DNA of 64,000 bases from Deltaproteobacteria bacterium RIFCSPHIGHO2_01_FULL_43_49 (GTDB lineage Bacteria; UBA10199; SPLOWO2-01-44-7), in the NCBI GenBank assembly GCA_001798075.1, contig MGRG01000008.1, positions 186,001-250,000 of the forward strand, written 5' to 3'. The notes below the pieces were generated by a model, which worked only from the letters and a program-made list of their open reading frames with translations, was not told the DNA's origin and did not search any database. Positions 8,161-16,108 of the stretch are shown piece after piece. Every line of letters starts with the position of its first letter. Position 1 is the first letter of the stretch. Both the position numbers and the translations under genes were made by a program.

Positions 8161-8433
8161 GTGCACGTCTACAAGATTGAATTTGTCAAAAGCGCTAAGA
8201 GGGAATTCGACAAATTACCATCTGCAATCCAAGATAAGATTATTGAGGCGCTCCACCTATTGTCCCAAAATCCCTTTTCCGAATTACTGCGTGTTAAAAG
8301 ATTGAAAGGGGCTGATTCACTCTATCGATTCCGCGTTGGAGATTATCGGATTGTTTATGAAATTAGATCCGACGTGCTTGTCATTGTCGTTATCAAAGTC
8401 GGGCATCGCAAAGACGTCTATCGGAATTTTTAA
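8161..8433 (+). CDS. RelE/ParE-family toxin
   Basis: 90 residues with the RelE/ParE fold pattern: KIEFVKSAKREFDKLP at the start, a helical hairpin, RVKRLKGADSLYRFRVGDYRIVYEI in the core and the closing strand LVIVVIKVGHRKDVYR. The Leu-x-Gly, Tyr-Arg-x-Arg-x-Gly-x-Tyr-Arg-Ile and His-Arg elements are typical of ribosome-dependent mRNA interferases of the RelE branch. The start is GTG at 8161, 2 nt after the antitoxin stop. It forms a type II toxin-antitoxin pair with the previous gene. Confidence 0.88.
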   Translation: MHVYKIEFVKSAKREFDKLPSAIQDKIIEALHLLSQNPFSELLRVKRLKGADSLYRFRVGDYRIVYEIRSDVLVIVVIKVGHRKDVYRNF

Positions 8434-8549
8434 CTGATCAAAAGATAGCGGCTGCTTTCTGACACCTACGTTTTCGAAGGCCCAAAATGATGGATTTAAA
8501 CTCACTCTCCATTGCCATACGGTACCAGGTACCTGGTGGTAAATGGCGC

Positions 8550-9032
8550 TTACCGCTTTTCTGGAAAGAATAATGCTTTGACGCCTTCGAAGTATAAATC
8601 CATTTGATCTTGAGGAAGCTCTGCAGACCTTTTAGTAATGATGTTACGTTCGCCAATGGAACGATAACCACCAATGGAATGATGACCATTCTCATCCCAA
8701 TCTTCCCCTTCATGAAATACCACGACATCTTGATAAACAACGACACTAAATCTGTTTCCATTCCGCCGGATATCAACTTCCTCTATCAATTTATCCGGGT
8801 AAGGTGTAAATAACTTTAGGAATAAATGCCACTTTCCCCGATGAGTGGGTGTTTCTCTTTTGAAGTGAAAACCACCGTCCTCTCCTATGCCGCCGCAGCT
8901 TGGAATATAAGAACTTAGAACATCATGGTCACAAGCAGCTTCTCTCTCAAATTCTCTGAGATTCCTTCCAGCCATTTCATTCAGGAGATGATACAAAGAA
9001 TCTGTTTTCTCTGGGGTTTTAGCGCATCTCAT
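8550..9032 (-). CDS. Uncharacterised protein
   Basis: 160 residues from the ATG at 9032; a GTG at 9065 would add 11 residues. I do not recognise the family. It is rich in aromatic and charged residues, with HRGKWHLFLKLFTPYPDKL and a beta-rich centre (NRFSVVVYQDVVVFHEGEDWDENG). It lacks a signal peptide or membrane segment and has a few cysteines near the N-terminus. It is flanked by a TA module and by the alpha/beta hydrolase gene and shares no operon spacing with either. It may be an accessory gene. Confidence 0.55.
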   Translation of the reverse strand: MRCAKTPEKTDSLYHLLNEMAGRNLREFEREAACDHDVLSSYIPSCGGIGEDGGFHFKRETPTHRGKWHLFLKLFTPYPDKLIEEVDIRRNGNRFSVVVYQDVVVFHEGEDWDENGHHSIGGYRSIGERNIITKRSAELPQDQMDLYFEGVKALFFPEKR

Positions 9033-9119
9033 AAATAACACCTGCTTTTCACTTCTCCTTCCCACTTATATATCGGTTCCTTTCAAAAAATGTTGCTAAA
9101 ATTTCCGACGGGGCGAGAA

Positions 9120-9905
9120 TTACAATAATTTCAAATAGTTAGCGAGGGTGTTTTGATAATCGTGAGCATTCAGGAAGAAGGCGTCATTGTGGCTGCCGCG
9201 ATCCAGCCAAAGATGCTGTTTGGAATCAGGGGAGTTTTCATAAAGTTTCAACCCTTGAGAAAAGGGAATAATCTCGTCGTTTTTGCTGTGGATGAAAAGT
9301 TTGGGAACATCGATTTTACCAATTTTTTCGATGTTGTTGAATTTGTCACCAGCCAGGAATGCCAAAAAGGGATAATGAGCCCTTGCCATTTCTTTGAGAG
9401 AAACAAAGGGACTTTCTAAAATGATTCCTGCAACCGGGTTTTGTGTTGCAACCTCTAGGGCAACAGCACAACCCAACGATTCTCCATAGAAAAGGATGTT
9501 TTTGGGATCTTTCTTTCGTTGATTGATTAAATAATCATAGGCTGCGAGCCCATCTTGGTAGAGATTTTGCTCCGAAGGAGTCCCTTCACTTTTTCCAAAA
9601 CCAGAATAATCAAAAATGAAAATAGAAACGCCAGTCTCATGTAAAATTTTGATCTTATCGAGGCGATGGCTGATATTGCCCGCATTGCCATGAAAGAAAA
9701 GAAGGCTGGCTTTTTCTTGGGGATGCTCAATCCACCAGCCGTAAAGTTTGCGCCCATCTTTCGTTTGGAAGACGTCTTCTATAAAGACACGCCCAATTTT
9801 TAGAGGGTCCGCGATTAATTCACGTTCTGGAAAATAGACAAGAAGGCGTTCTACAAAATCGGAAAAATTAAAAGCCATTAATCCTAAGCTCAAGAAAAAC
9901 CACAT
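9120..9905 (-). CDS. Alpha/beta hydrolase, membrane-anchored (BEM46/YheT-like)
   Basis: 261 residues. A short hydrophobic N-terminus (FFLSLGLMAF) suggests a membrane anchor, followed by a serine hydrolase core. Features: oxyanion-hole segment FFHGNAGN (about 70-77), nucleophile elbow GESLG with Ser143, Asp210 in SKNDEIIP and His239 in GSHNDAF, completing the triad. The FHGNAGN and YGESLG signatures fit the BEM46/ABHD13-like subfamily of unknown physiological substrate. The ATG overlaps the gltX stop (TAATG), so it is translationally coupled to gltX. Confidence 0.85.
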   Translation of the reverse strand: MWFFLSLGLMAFNFSDFVERLLVYFPERELIADPLKIGRVFIEDVFQTKDGRKLYGWWIEHPQEKASLLFFHGNAGNISHRLDKIKILHETGVSIFIFDYSGFGKSEGTPSEQNLYQDGLAAYDYLINQRKKDPKNILFYGESLGCAVALEVATQNPVAGIILESPFVSLKEMARAHYPFLAFLAGDKFNNIEKIGKIDVPKLFIHSKNDEIIPFSQGLKLYENSPDSKQHLWLDRGSHNDAFFLNAHDYQNTLANYLKLL

Positions 9906-11302
9906 TATTTTTTTAAGGCAGCTTCAAAGCGTTTCAAAACTCTTTCTTTTCCTAAAATCGCCATGACCTCAAAGATTCCTGGACTAACGGTGGTGCCGGT
10001 GAGGGCCACGCGGCAAGGTTGGGCAAGCTCCACCATTTTTGAAATGCCTAGCTCCTTCATGATGGCATCAAAAGTGTCGTGAAGTATTTTTTCGTCCCAA
10101 CTTTTAAGAGAGAACAATTTATTCTGCAGTGCTTTGAGTCCCTTTTTCCCATTTTCATTCAGCCATTTTTGGGCGGCGGCTTCATCAAATAAAACTTCTT
10201 CCTTCAGATAAAATGCCGTAATTTGGGCCAGTTCTTTTAGCGTTTTTCCCCGCTCTCTTTCAGAATGGATGGCTTTGGCTGCATAGGCTTCGTCGGCTAT
10301 TTGAATTCCCAATTCTTCCAAATACGGTTTGGTCCATTTCATCAATTCTTTGTCGGAGAGTTTTTTCAAATGTTCGCTGTTTACCCAAGTGCATTTTTCG
10401 ATGTCAAAAACCGAGGGTGCTTTACCGACAACTTTCAGATCAAAATATTCAATCAATTCCTTTTTAGTGAAAATTTCTTGATCGCCGTGAGACCAGCCAA
10501 GCCTTGCCAGATAGTTCAACATCGCTTCCGGTAAAAACCCCATCGATTTATATTCAATCACGGAGACCGCACCATGGCGTTTGGAGAGTTTTTGTTTGTC
10601 GGGACCCAAAATCATCGGTAGGTGAGCAAACTGCGGGATAGGATATTCTAAGGCCTGGTAGAGTTGGATTTGCCGAGGTGTGTTGTTGAGATGATCATCC
10701 CCGCGAATGACATGAGTGATGTTCATCGTGACATCATCTACCACGACAGTGAAATTATAAGTCGGTGTTCCATCGGTTCGCAAAATAATCATGTCGTCTA
10801 GCTCTTCACGATTCACACTAATTTCACCGCGACAAATATCTTGGAAAACAACATTTCCTTTTTGTGGGGCTTTGAAGCGAATACAATATGGTTCGGAGTT
10901 CGAGGTTCGAGGTTCGAGGTCCTTATTCCGGCAGGTTCCTTCATATTTGGGCTTCTTGCCCGCGGCCAGCAGCGCTTTCCGCTTGGCATCTAACTCTTCC
11001 GGCGTACAATAGCATCGATAGGCTTTGTCTTCCTTGATGAGTTTTTCGACATGTTCTTTGTAAAGTTCAAGTCTTTCGAATTGATGAAACGGGCCCTCAT
11101 CCCATTCAAACCCTAACCACTCCATTCCTTTTAGAATCGAATCGGTATATTCCTGAGTGGAGCGTTCCCGATCGGTGTCTTCAATGCGCAAAATAAAAGT
11201 CCCTTTTGCGTGGCGGGCAAAAAGATAATTGAACAAAGCAGTGCGCGCTCCACCGATGTGGAGATGGCCGGTGGGAGATGGAGCAAAACGGACACGAATC
11301 AT
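9905..11302 (-). CDS. gltX: Glutamyl-tRNA synthetase
   Basis: 465 residues from the ATG at 11302, where the protein begins MIRVRFAPSPTGHLHIGGA; an upstream in-frame extension is not family-like. The class I HIGH signature is HLHIGG, and the KMSKS counterpart is KLSKRHG. It charges tRNA-Glu with glutamate. A zinc-like Cys cluster (CYC...C) lies in the insertion near 97-125. Between residues 126 and 140, the segment RNKDLEPRTSNSEPY is encoded by a tandem heptanucleotide (see the repeat at 10891-10918). It is downstream-coupled to the alpha/beta hydrolase. Confidence 0.95.
   Translation of the reverse strand: MIRVRFAPSPTGHLHIGGARTALFNYLFARHAKGTFILRIEDTDRERSTQEYTDSILKGMEWLGFEWDEGPFHQFERLELYKEHVEKLIKEDKAYRCYCTPEELDAKRKALLAAGKKPKYEGTCRNKDLEPRTSNSEPYCIRFKAPQKGNVVFQDICRGEISVNREELDDMIILRTDGTPTYNFTVVVDDVTMNITHVIRGDDHLNNTPRQIQLYQALEYPIPQFAHLPMILGPDKQKLSKRHGAVSVIEYKSMGFLPEAMLNYLARLGWSHGDQEIFTKKELIEYFDLKVVGKAPSVFDIEKCTWVNSEHLKKLSDKELMKWTKPYLEELGIQIADEAYAAKAIHSERERGKTLKELAQITAFYLKEEVLFDEAAAQKWLNENGKKGLKALQNKLFSLKSWDEKILHDTFDAIMKELGISKMVELAQPCRVALTGTTVSPGIFEVMAILGKERVLKRFEAALKK
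10891..10918. repeat. Tandem heptanucleotide (GTTCGAG)n inside gltX
   Basis: Four 7-nt units, GTTCGGA followed by three GTTCGAG, lie inside the gltX reading frame and encode the poorly conserved linker EPRTSNSE. The segment falls in the zinc/acceptor-binding insertion, where sequence and length are tolerant. A similar unit (GAACCCCGAACC) occurs in the intergenic end of element B1 near 16971. Confidence 0.7.
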
Positions 11303-11399
11303 AAAAAGAAGTAGACCAATTTTGCACTTTTTGGCAAGTGAAGAAGGAGAATTTTGGATCTTGAAAAATCCATAAAGGGGTGTAATACTCTTTATTAAG

Positions 11400-11654
11400 A
11401 TGGCAAAAGTAAAGAGAAACAATTATTGGCAAAGAATCTCCATTGATCCGAATGTTTGTCATGGACAAGCCTGTGTCAAAGGTACGCGCATTCCTGTGCA
11501 CCAAATTGTCCATATGTTGGCCAATGATGATTCAGTCGAAGAGCTTCTCAGTGAATACCCCTCTCTCACAAAAGAAGATATTCTAACATGTCTGGACTAT
11601 GTCGCCTCCCTGGCCGAGGAAGAAGTTCATCCTTTTGAAACAGAAATTGGATGA
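11400..11654 (+). CDS. DUF433 antitoxin
   Basis: 84 residues matching the DUF433 pattern: RISIDPNVCHGQACVKGTRI near 12-31, followed by a short helical HTH-like region (VHQIVHMLANDDSVEELLSEYPSLTKEDI) and CLDYVASLA. DUF433 proteins are winged-helix-like and usually pair with PIN-like DUF5615 proteins, as here. The gene overlaps its partner by 4 nt (ATGA). It is predicted to act as antitoxin and repressor. A plausible promoter lies just upstream, with TAATAC about 25 nt before the ATG. Confidence 0.85.
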   Translation: MAKVKRNNYWQRISIDPNVCHGQACVKGTRIPVHQIVHMLANDDSVEELLSEYPSLTKEDILTCLDYVASLAEEEVHPFETEIG

Positions 11655-11998
11655 AAGTCTTTGTCGATGAAAATATCCCAAAAGTAACGGTGAGTGCTCT
11701 ACGGGAATTGGGGTATGATGTTAAGGATATTCGACAATCCCATCTGAAAGGCATTTCCGATCAGGAAATTTGGGAGTTATGCCAAAGAGAAGAAAGACTG
11801 CTTGTTACAACAGACTTGGGGTTTTCTCATTACCGCCATAAATCTCATTTCGGAATGTTGATTGTTCGTCTTAAACAACCGAATAAGGAAAAAATTCATT
11901 CACGGGTGTTACGCGAAATGAAACGGATGCAGCCAAAGGAGTGGCCGGGTTTGTTAGTTATTGCCCAAGATCGGTTTCAAAGGATTTGGAGGAGTTGA
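11651..11998 (+). CDS. DUF5615 PIN-like toxin candidate
   Basis: 115 residues. It begins MKVFVDENIPKVTVSALRE with the acidic Asp-Glu of the PIN-like fold. GHDV-like GYDVKDIR, the segment LVTTDLGFS with a second Asp, and FGMLIVRL follow the DUF5615/Mut7-C-like pattern. The predicted role is an RNase toxin held in check by the DUF433 protein, with which it overlaps by 4 nt. Its last 45 nt overlap, convergently, the 3-prime end of the reductoisomerase-like gene. Confidence 0.82.
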   Translation: MKVFVDENIPKVTVSALRELGYDVKDIRQSHLKGISDQEIWELCQREERLLVTTDLGFSHYRHKSHFGMLIVRLKQPNKEKIHSRVLREMKRMQPKEWPGLLVIAQDRFQRIWRS

Positions 11999-12985
11999 TT
12001 TTTCAATTTTTGTTCTCACTTTTTCGATCAAATGGTTGTCTTCTTCAGCCAAGCGGCGCTTGAGTATTGGCCAAGCGTTCTTTTTTTCTTGAAGCAGTTC
12101 CTCTGTGAATTTTCCGGAACAGATTTCATCGAGAATGGTTTTCATCGTCTGTTGTGTTTTTTCATCGATGACACGTGGGCCACGAGTCAAGTCGCCATAC
12201 AAGGCAGTATTGCTAATGCGCTTTCGCAATCCCTGGATTCCATGAGCATAAATGATATCAGCGAGTGCTCTGAGTTCTTTCAGGCAGCAATAATAAGCAA
12301 TTTCGGTATTGTAACCGGCCTCGACCAATGTTTCAAAACCAGCTTTGATCAGTGCATTGAGTCCACCGCACAACACAGCTTGCTCCGCAAAAAGATCGGT
12401 CTCGGTTTCCTCTTTGAACGTGCTTGGAAAAACATGCGTGTTTTTGCCACCAATCGCTCCGGCATAATCTTCAACCAATCGATAAGCTCGATCGGTTGCA
12501 TCTTGAGCAATCGCAGTGAGAATGGGAACAGGCTCATTACTCAAATAATGACGGCGCAAAGCATCTCCTTGAAGGGAAGGGGCTACCAGTAGGCAATCCA
12601 TGTCTGGCCTTGGCTGAATTTGTTTAAAATGGATATTAAAACCGTGGGCAAAAATTAGGCTAGAACCTTCTGGTAAATTAGGTTTTAAAAATTTTTCCCA
12701 AAATTCAGGTTGTTCGGAGTCGGGCAAAAGTAAAACGGCGATGTTCACTTCTTTGGCTGCCACTTTCGGATCGGTGATCACTTCCAATTTTTCTTGCTTG
12801 GCTTCAGCAATTCTTTTGCTTTCAGGTCTTAAATAAACCTGCACCTTCCAGCCACTATCCCTCGCATTGAGCGCCTGCGTTTTTCCCTGTGACCCAAATC
12901 CAAAAATGGTTACATTTTGACCAGTTGAACCCATTGTGATAGCCCGCTTAACATGGGTCTTGAGGTTTTGCAATTGCTCCCGCAA
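11954..12985 (-). CDS. Ketol-acid reductoisomerase-like protein with altered active site
   Basis: 343 residues, colinear with class I ketol-acid reductoisomerase (IlvC). The NADPH-binding motif GFGSQG is at 29-34, His114 in FAHGFNIHF is kept, and the metal-site segment ETETDLFAEQAVLCGG is kept (Asp197, Glu201). Two usual active-site positions are changed. The APKxPGH loop reads APSLQGD (Lys replaced by Ser137), and the ELAYFECLHE helix reads EIAYYCCLKE, putting Cys233 where the metal-binding Glu is expected; Glu237 is kept. The TTG start at 12985 is chosen because GAAGGAG lies 7 nt upstream. It may be a diverged paralogue and not the working IlvC. Confidence 0.8.
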   Translation of the reverse strand: MREQLQNLKTHVKRAITMGSTGQNVTIFGFGSQGKTQALNARDSGWKVQVYLRPESKRIAEAKQEKLEVITDPKVAAKEVNIAVLLLPDSEQPEFWEKFLKPNLPEGSSLIFAHGFNIHFKQIQPRPDMDCLLVAPSLQGDALRRHYLSNEPVPILTAIAQDATDRAYRLVEDYAGAIGGKNTHVFPSTFKEETETDLFAEQAVLCGGLNALIKAGFETLVEAGYNTEIAYYCCLKELRALADIIYAHGIQGLRKRISNTALYGDLTRGPRVIDEKTQQTMKTILDEICSGKFTEELLQEKKNAWPILKRRLAEEDNHLIEKVRTKIEKSTPPNPLKPILGNN

Positions 12986-13063
12986 CCCGTCACTCCTTCG
13001 CTCAACTTAAATAAAATTGGCTAAAATGCTTGTAAAATCAGCTTGTTATAGATATTAAAATTA

Positions 13064-13129
13064 GCTAGCCCCACCACCTGTTTTTGAGCTAAAAGCCCAC
13101 TTTGTGGACTAAACAGGTGGTGGGGTAGC
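13064..13129. repeat. Long hairpin between divergent genes
   Basis: CCCCACCACCTGTTT (13069-13083) pairs with AAACAGGTGGTGGGG, extended outwards by GCTA/TAGC, with an inner CCAC-TTT-GTGG hairpin. There is no T-run, so it is not a classic rho-independent terminator. It lies between the divergent reductoisomerase-like and metzincin-like genes and could influence both promoters. It is a single copy in the window. Confidence 0.7.
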
Positions 13130-13168
13130 AACTTTTTTGAAAATCTGCCGAAAACTAAAGTAGAGCCT

Positions 13169-14671
13169 ATGACAACGAAAGTAACTACCGTAGACGCTTT
13201 CTTCGAAAAATATGATGACTACCATCGGAAGGCATATGGTTACACTGCCAGGTCCAAGGATAGATCCCAGCGTCTATTAAATGAAGTCTTGGATGATTTT
13301 TCTCGTCTCGATGGGTATGAAAAATATCAGGCTTTCAAACGACTTGAAAATAGACGGGACCTCAGAGCCCTCATTTTCCTAGGGCGAATTTTCAAAAGGG
13401 AACCGTTTTTCTCAGACATTAAAGGATCAGACTTCTTTGACATTGCCCCTCAAGTTATCGGTCGTTTGCAAGAAAGACTTATTAAAAAAGGTGGCGATGG
13501 TCTTTTTGATTTGGCGTTAAGATTTTATTATTTTTCAGAAGATCCAATGATGATGACCGCTACCGCCGTGGATCATAATCTATGGCAAGACAGATATATT
13601 TTAGCTGCTGCCATTTTCTATCTTAAAGATCTTAGCGAATACGGTGAACATTCATATGAAACGATTCGTAGCAATTTTTCTAAAATTTATAAAGAAACTG
13701 CAAATGCAGATGGCAAGAGCCCCCTATTTGATACTGATAATGATGGGTATTTTGATACAGCAGATGCCTTTCCCCTTAATGAACACTATCACACAGATAC
13801 CGATAGGGATGCTGTTCCTGATGAATTGGACTATTTCCCAATGGATCCCACACAATATCTGGGAGTGACAACACTTTATCAGATGGGTTTTAATTATTGG
13901 GGACACAAATATGGTCTTATAGAAAATGAAGATGGTTCCAGAACGCTATGGCTCAGAGTCTGTTTTGATTCCAAGAAAAAGGGACTCGATTTTGAGAAAT
14001 GGGAAAAAGAGGTCAATAGATTTCTCAATGAAAGAATTCCTGAAAGTGAAAAAATTCAGATTCGAGTAGAAGTTGCTACTCCATGGAATGCCCATTACAC
14101 AGTAAAGATAGAAAAAGGAACATTTCGGGAGAATTCAGAGCGCTGGTCTGTTGACATGTTTCATAATGATATTCCTGGTGCCACACATGAGATAATGCAT
14201 CTATTTGGACTTCCCGATCGTTATCATGAAATTGATGTTGGGCAAATACGTGATCACACTTTCACGCCAGGAAAAGATTTGTTAGTAGATAACAATGATT
14301 TAATGAGAAATCATGGTAAATCTTCCAAAATAGATTTGAGAGACATTCGTCTGCTCGCCGCAGAATCTGTGCTATGGCCAGAGCATTTTGCAAACGCGGT
14401 CAGAGGGTTCGGAGGTTATTGGTCTGCATGTGATTGGTTGCGGTGGACTGACAAAGAGGACAAGGAAGGTGAGATGACACAATGTGTTTTATCTAAAATC
14501 GATGAAGCTATAGGAGAGTTTCAAAGGACGCTCCATATTGCACCACCCGCTGCAAAGGTTCTTATAGAGGAAAAAATAACTCAAGCCAGACAAACCAAAG
14601 AAGATGAAGCCCTCAAAAAACCAGGGACCATCCTAGCCAAGTGGGCCTCTTATAGTCTTAAAGTAAAATAG
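13169..14671 (+). CDS. Metzincin-like zinc protease with thrombospondin-3-like calcium repeats
   Basis: 500 residues of an unrecognised architecture. Residues about 187-227 contain Asp-rich repeats (DTDNDGYFDTADAFP, DTDRDAVPDELDYFP) typical of thrombospondin type 3 calcium-binding repeats. HEIMHLFGLPD at 340-350 has the HExxHxxGxxD zinc motif of metzincins, and DLMRNHG (377-383) could supply the Met-turn. The N-terminal 180 residues are helical and charged. No signal peptide is visible, which is odd for calcium-repeat proteases. A C-terminal helical tail follows. It is flanked by a palindrome and a TA module, so it is probably accessory. Confidence 0.65.
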   Translation: MTTKVTTVDAFFEKYDDYHRKAYGYTARSKDRSQRLLNEVLDDFSRLDGYEKYQAFKRLENRRDLRALIFLGRIFKREPFFSDIKGSDFFDIAPQVIGRLQERLIKKGGDGLFDLALRFYYFSEDPMMMTATAVDHNLWQDRYILAAAIFYLKDLSEYGEHSYETIRSNFSKIYKETANADGKSPLFDTDNDGYFDTADAFPLNEHYHTDTDRDAVPDELDYFPMDPTQYLGVTTLYQMGFNYWGHKYGLIENEDGSRTLWLRVCFDSKKKGLDFEKWEKEVNRFLNERIPESEKIQIRVEVATPWNAHYTVKIEKGTFRENSERWSVDMFHNDIPGATHEIMHLFGLPDRYHEIDVGQIRDHTFTPGKDLLVDNNDLMRNHGKSSKIDLRDIRLLAAESVLWPEHFANAVRGFGGYWSACDWLRWTDKEDKEGEMTQCVLSKIDEAIGEFQRTLHIAPPAAKVLIEEKITQARQTKEDEALKKPGTILAKWASYSLKVK

Positions 14672-14719
14672 ATAAAATCAAGCAGCCCTTTTTGTCGGAG
14701 AGAATTCCAAAGGTAATTA

Positions 14720-14753
14720 TTGACAGACTATTTAAAAGACTATTATAATAGTC
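14720..14753 (+). promoter_or_regulatory. Consensus sigma70 promoter with palindromic operator
   Basis: TTGACA (14720-14725) and TATAAT (14744-14749) are separated by 18 nt. A perfect 16-bp palindrome GACTATTATAATAGTC (14738-14753) covers the -10 box. A repressor bound there would block RNA polymerase, fitting autoregulation by the antitoxin encoded downstream. The expected transcription start lies only a few nucleotides before the ATG at 14759, so the message would be nearly leaderless. Confidence 0.8.
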
Positions 14754-14758
14754 TTGTT

Positions 14759-15112
14759 ATGGACACCTCTCTCAAGAACATCGATTTTGAACCGTTAACC
14801 GAGGTGAAGGCCAAGTTATCAGAAAAAGTTTCTACGGTCAGTCAGAAGAAGAGACTTTTAGCCATTACCTTAAATGGCAAGCCAACTGCTATTCTGATCT
14901 CTTATTCTGAATTTTTGAATTGGATTCAGGAAACACAACAACCCTACATTCCCCGTCGCTTGAGTTTAAAACAATGGGAAAAGGAGGCGAAACAGCGCAA
15001 AGCAGTAGCCTGTTTGATTAAAAATTTGTTTGATGTTTCTAAACTAAGCAGAAAAGGTCAAAAGCCTTACAAACGCAATGCCCTTAAAAAATTTAAAAAA
15101 ATTTCAGGATAG
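14759..15112 (+). CDS. Phd/YefM-like antitoxin
   Basis: 117 residues. The N-terminal half (DFEPLTEVKAKLSEKVSTV, then LLAITLNGKPTAILISYSEFLNWIQ) follows the Phd/YefM dimerisation and DNA-binding pattern. The C-terminal half is basic. The ATG at 14759 is chosen because an upstream TTG start would fall inside the promoter -35 box. The gene overlaps the following nucleotidyltransferase gene by 35 nt, suggesting a two-gene unit. Pairing a Phd-like protein with a nucleotidyltransferase is less common than with a RelE or Doc toxin. Confidence 0.7.
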   Translation: MDTSLKNIDFEPLTEVKAKLSEKVSTVSQKKRLLAITLNGKPTAILISYSEFLNWIQETQQPYIPRRLSLKQWEKEAKQRKAVACLIKNLFDVSKLSRKGQKPYKRNALKKFKKISG

Positions 15113-15707
15113 ATTGGAAAAAGCCGCCAAGGAAAAAAGTCTTGCCAAACGTGGTGTGAAGATTGCTGCAGTTATTGCCGATGCTCTGCGTACAGTGGGC
15201 GAAGATCCTATTTTAGTCGGCGGGACTGCGGTCGAATTTTATACAGAAGGAGGGTATGCAACCCAAGATATTGATATGGTGACACCGGGTGGCCCAAGCT
15301 TGTTTGAGGTCATGATGAATCTTGGCTTTGAACGGCGCGGCAAAGATTTTATCCATGAAGAGCTTGAAATTTATATCGAGTTTCCAGGAGTCAGTCTAGG
15401 AGGAGAAAGACAAAGTGATCTTTTAGATGTTGATGGGACCCCTTTGCTGATTATTTCTATTGAAGATCTTATTGTTGACCGACTGTGTGCCTACAAATTT
15501 TGGAAATCAGGTATTGATGGTTTGGCCGCTTTGCTTTTGCTGGAATCAAGAAAGGTTGATGAAAAACGATTAAAAACTCAGGCAAAACGCGAAGAGGTGG
15601 AAGATGCCTTGGATTGGGTTGAAGCGGTCTATGAAAAAGTGGTGCGTGAAAAAATGAAAAAGGAAGAGGCCTCCCGCAAGCTTGAAAAATGGCTGCGGAA
15701 AAATTGA
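15078..15707 (+). CDS. Nucleotidyltransferase-like protein (AbiEii/DUF6036-like), putative toxin
   Basis: 209 residues. The segment [24 protein letters not shown] (about 41-64) has the GG-x-A plus D-x-D pattern of minimal nucleotidyltransferases. A later acidic segment ([10 protein letters not shown]) could supply the third acidic residue. [16 protein letters not shown] and the helical C-terminus match AbiEii/DUF6036-type proteins, some of which act as toxins by modifying tRNA or NTPs. Its start overlaps the Phd-like gene. Its 3-prime end precedes panD by 41 nt. Toxin function is inference. Confidence 0.7.
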   Translation: MPLKNLKKFQDRLEKAAKEKSLAKRGVKIAAVIADALRTVGEDPILVGGTAVEFYTEGGYATQDIDMVTPGGPSLFEVMMNLGFERRGKDFIHEELEIYIEFPGVSLGGERQSDLLDVDGTPLLIISIEDLIVDRLCAYKFWKSGIDGLAALLLLESRKVDEKRLKTQAKREEVEDALDWVEAVYEKVVREKMKKEEASRKLEKWLRKN

Positions 15708-15748
15708 GTCATTTGACATCCTTTTCGCATCGCGATAAGGGTCCGGCC

Positions 15749-16102
15749 ATGCAACGTAGACTTTTAAAATCCAAAATCCATCGCGCGCGGGTGACCGATG
15801 CCAATGTTGATTATGAAGGTTCTATCACACTCGATGAATCTTTAATGAAAGCCGCTGATATTTTGCCGTGGGAGATGGTTCATGTTTGGGATGTCACGAA
15901 TGGCCAGCGCCTTGTCACTTATGCTATACCCGGAAAAGAGGGGAGTGGTGTGGTCTGCATCAATGGAGCCGCAGCTCATCAGGTCAACGTAGGCGATACA
16001 GTGATTATCGCAACCTTTGGGGAATATGGTGAAGGGGCTTGTAGAGGTCATGAACCCAAAAGAATTTTAGTTGATTCCAAAAACCAAATCTTAAATAATT
16101 AG
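15749..16102 (+). CDS. panD: Aspartate 1-decarboxylase
   Basis: 117 residues from the ATG at 15749, giving [19 protein letters not shown], the normal PanD start. The self-cleavage site Gly24-Ser25 is present in [10 protein letters not shown]; cleavage makes the pyruvoyl group. [14 protein letters not shown] and the C-terminal [12 protein letters not shown] are also typical. The enzyme makes beta-alanine for pantothenate and CoA. It is followed after 6 nt by yceD, an operon-like spacing. An in-frame upstream extension beginning in the previous gene's 3-prime end is not family-like. Confidence 0.95.
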   Translation: MQRRLLKSKIHRARVTDANVDYEGSITLDESLMKAADILPWEMVHVWDVTNGQRLVTYAIPGKEGSGVVCINGAAAHQVNVGDTVIIATFGEYGEGACRGHEPKRILVDSKNQILNN

Positions 16103-16108
16103 CCCGCA

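Noticed and set aside
8522-8538. Regulatory palindrome GGTACC-AGGTACC-like
   Set aside because: A short restriction-like palindrome in the gap between convergent genes. A fragment resembling it (GGCGCCAGGCAC...GGCGCTTAC) occurs near 18270, but the match is too weak to call a family.
13064-13129. Rho-independent terminator
   Set aside because: The stem is strong but has no T-run on either strand and lies between divergent genes.
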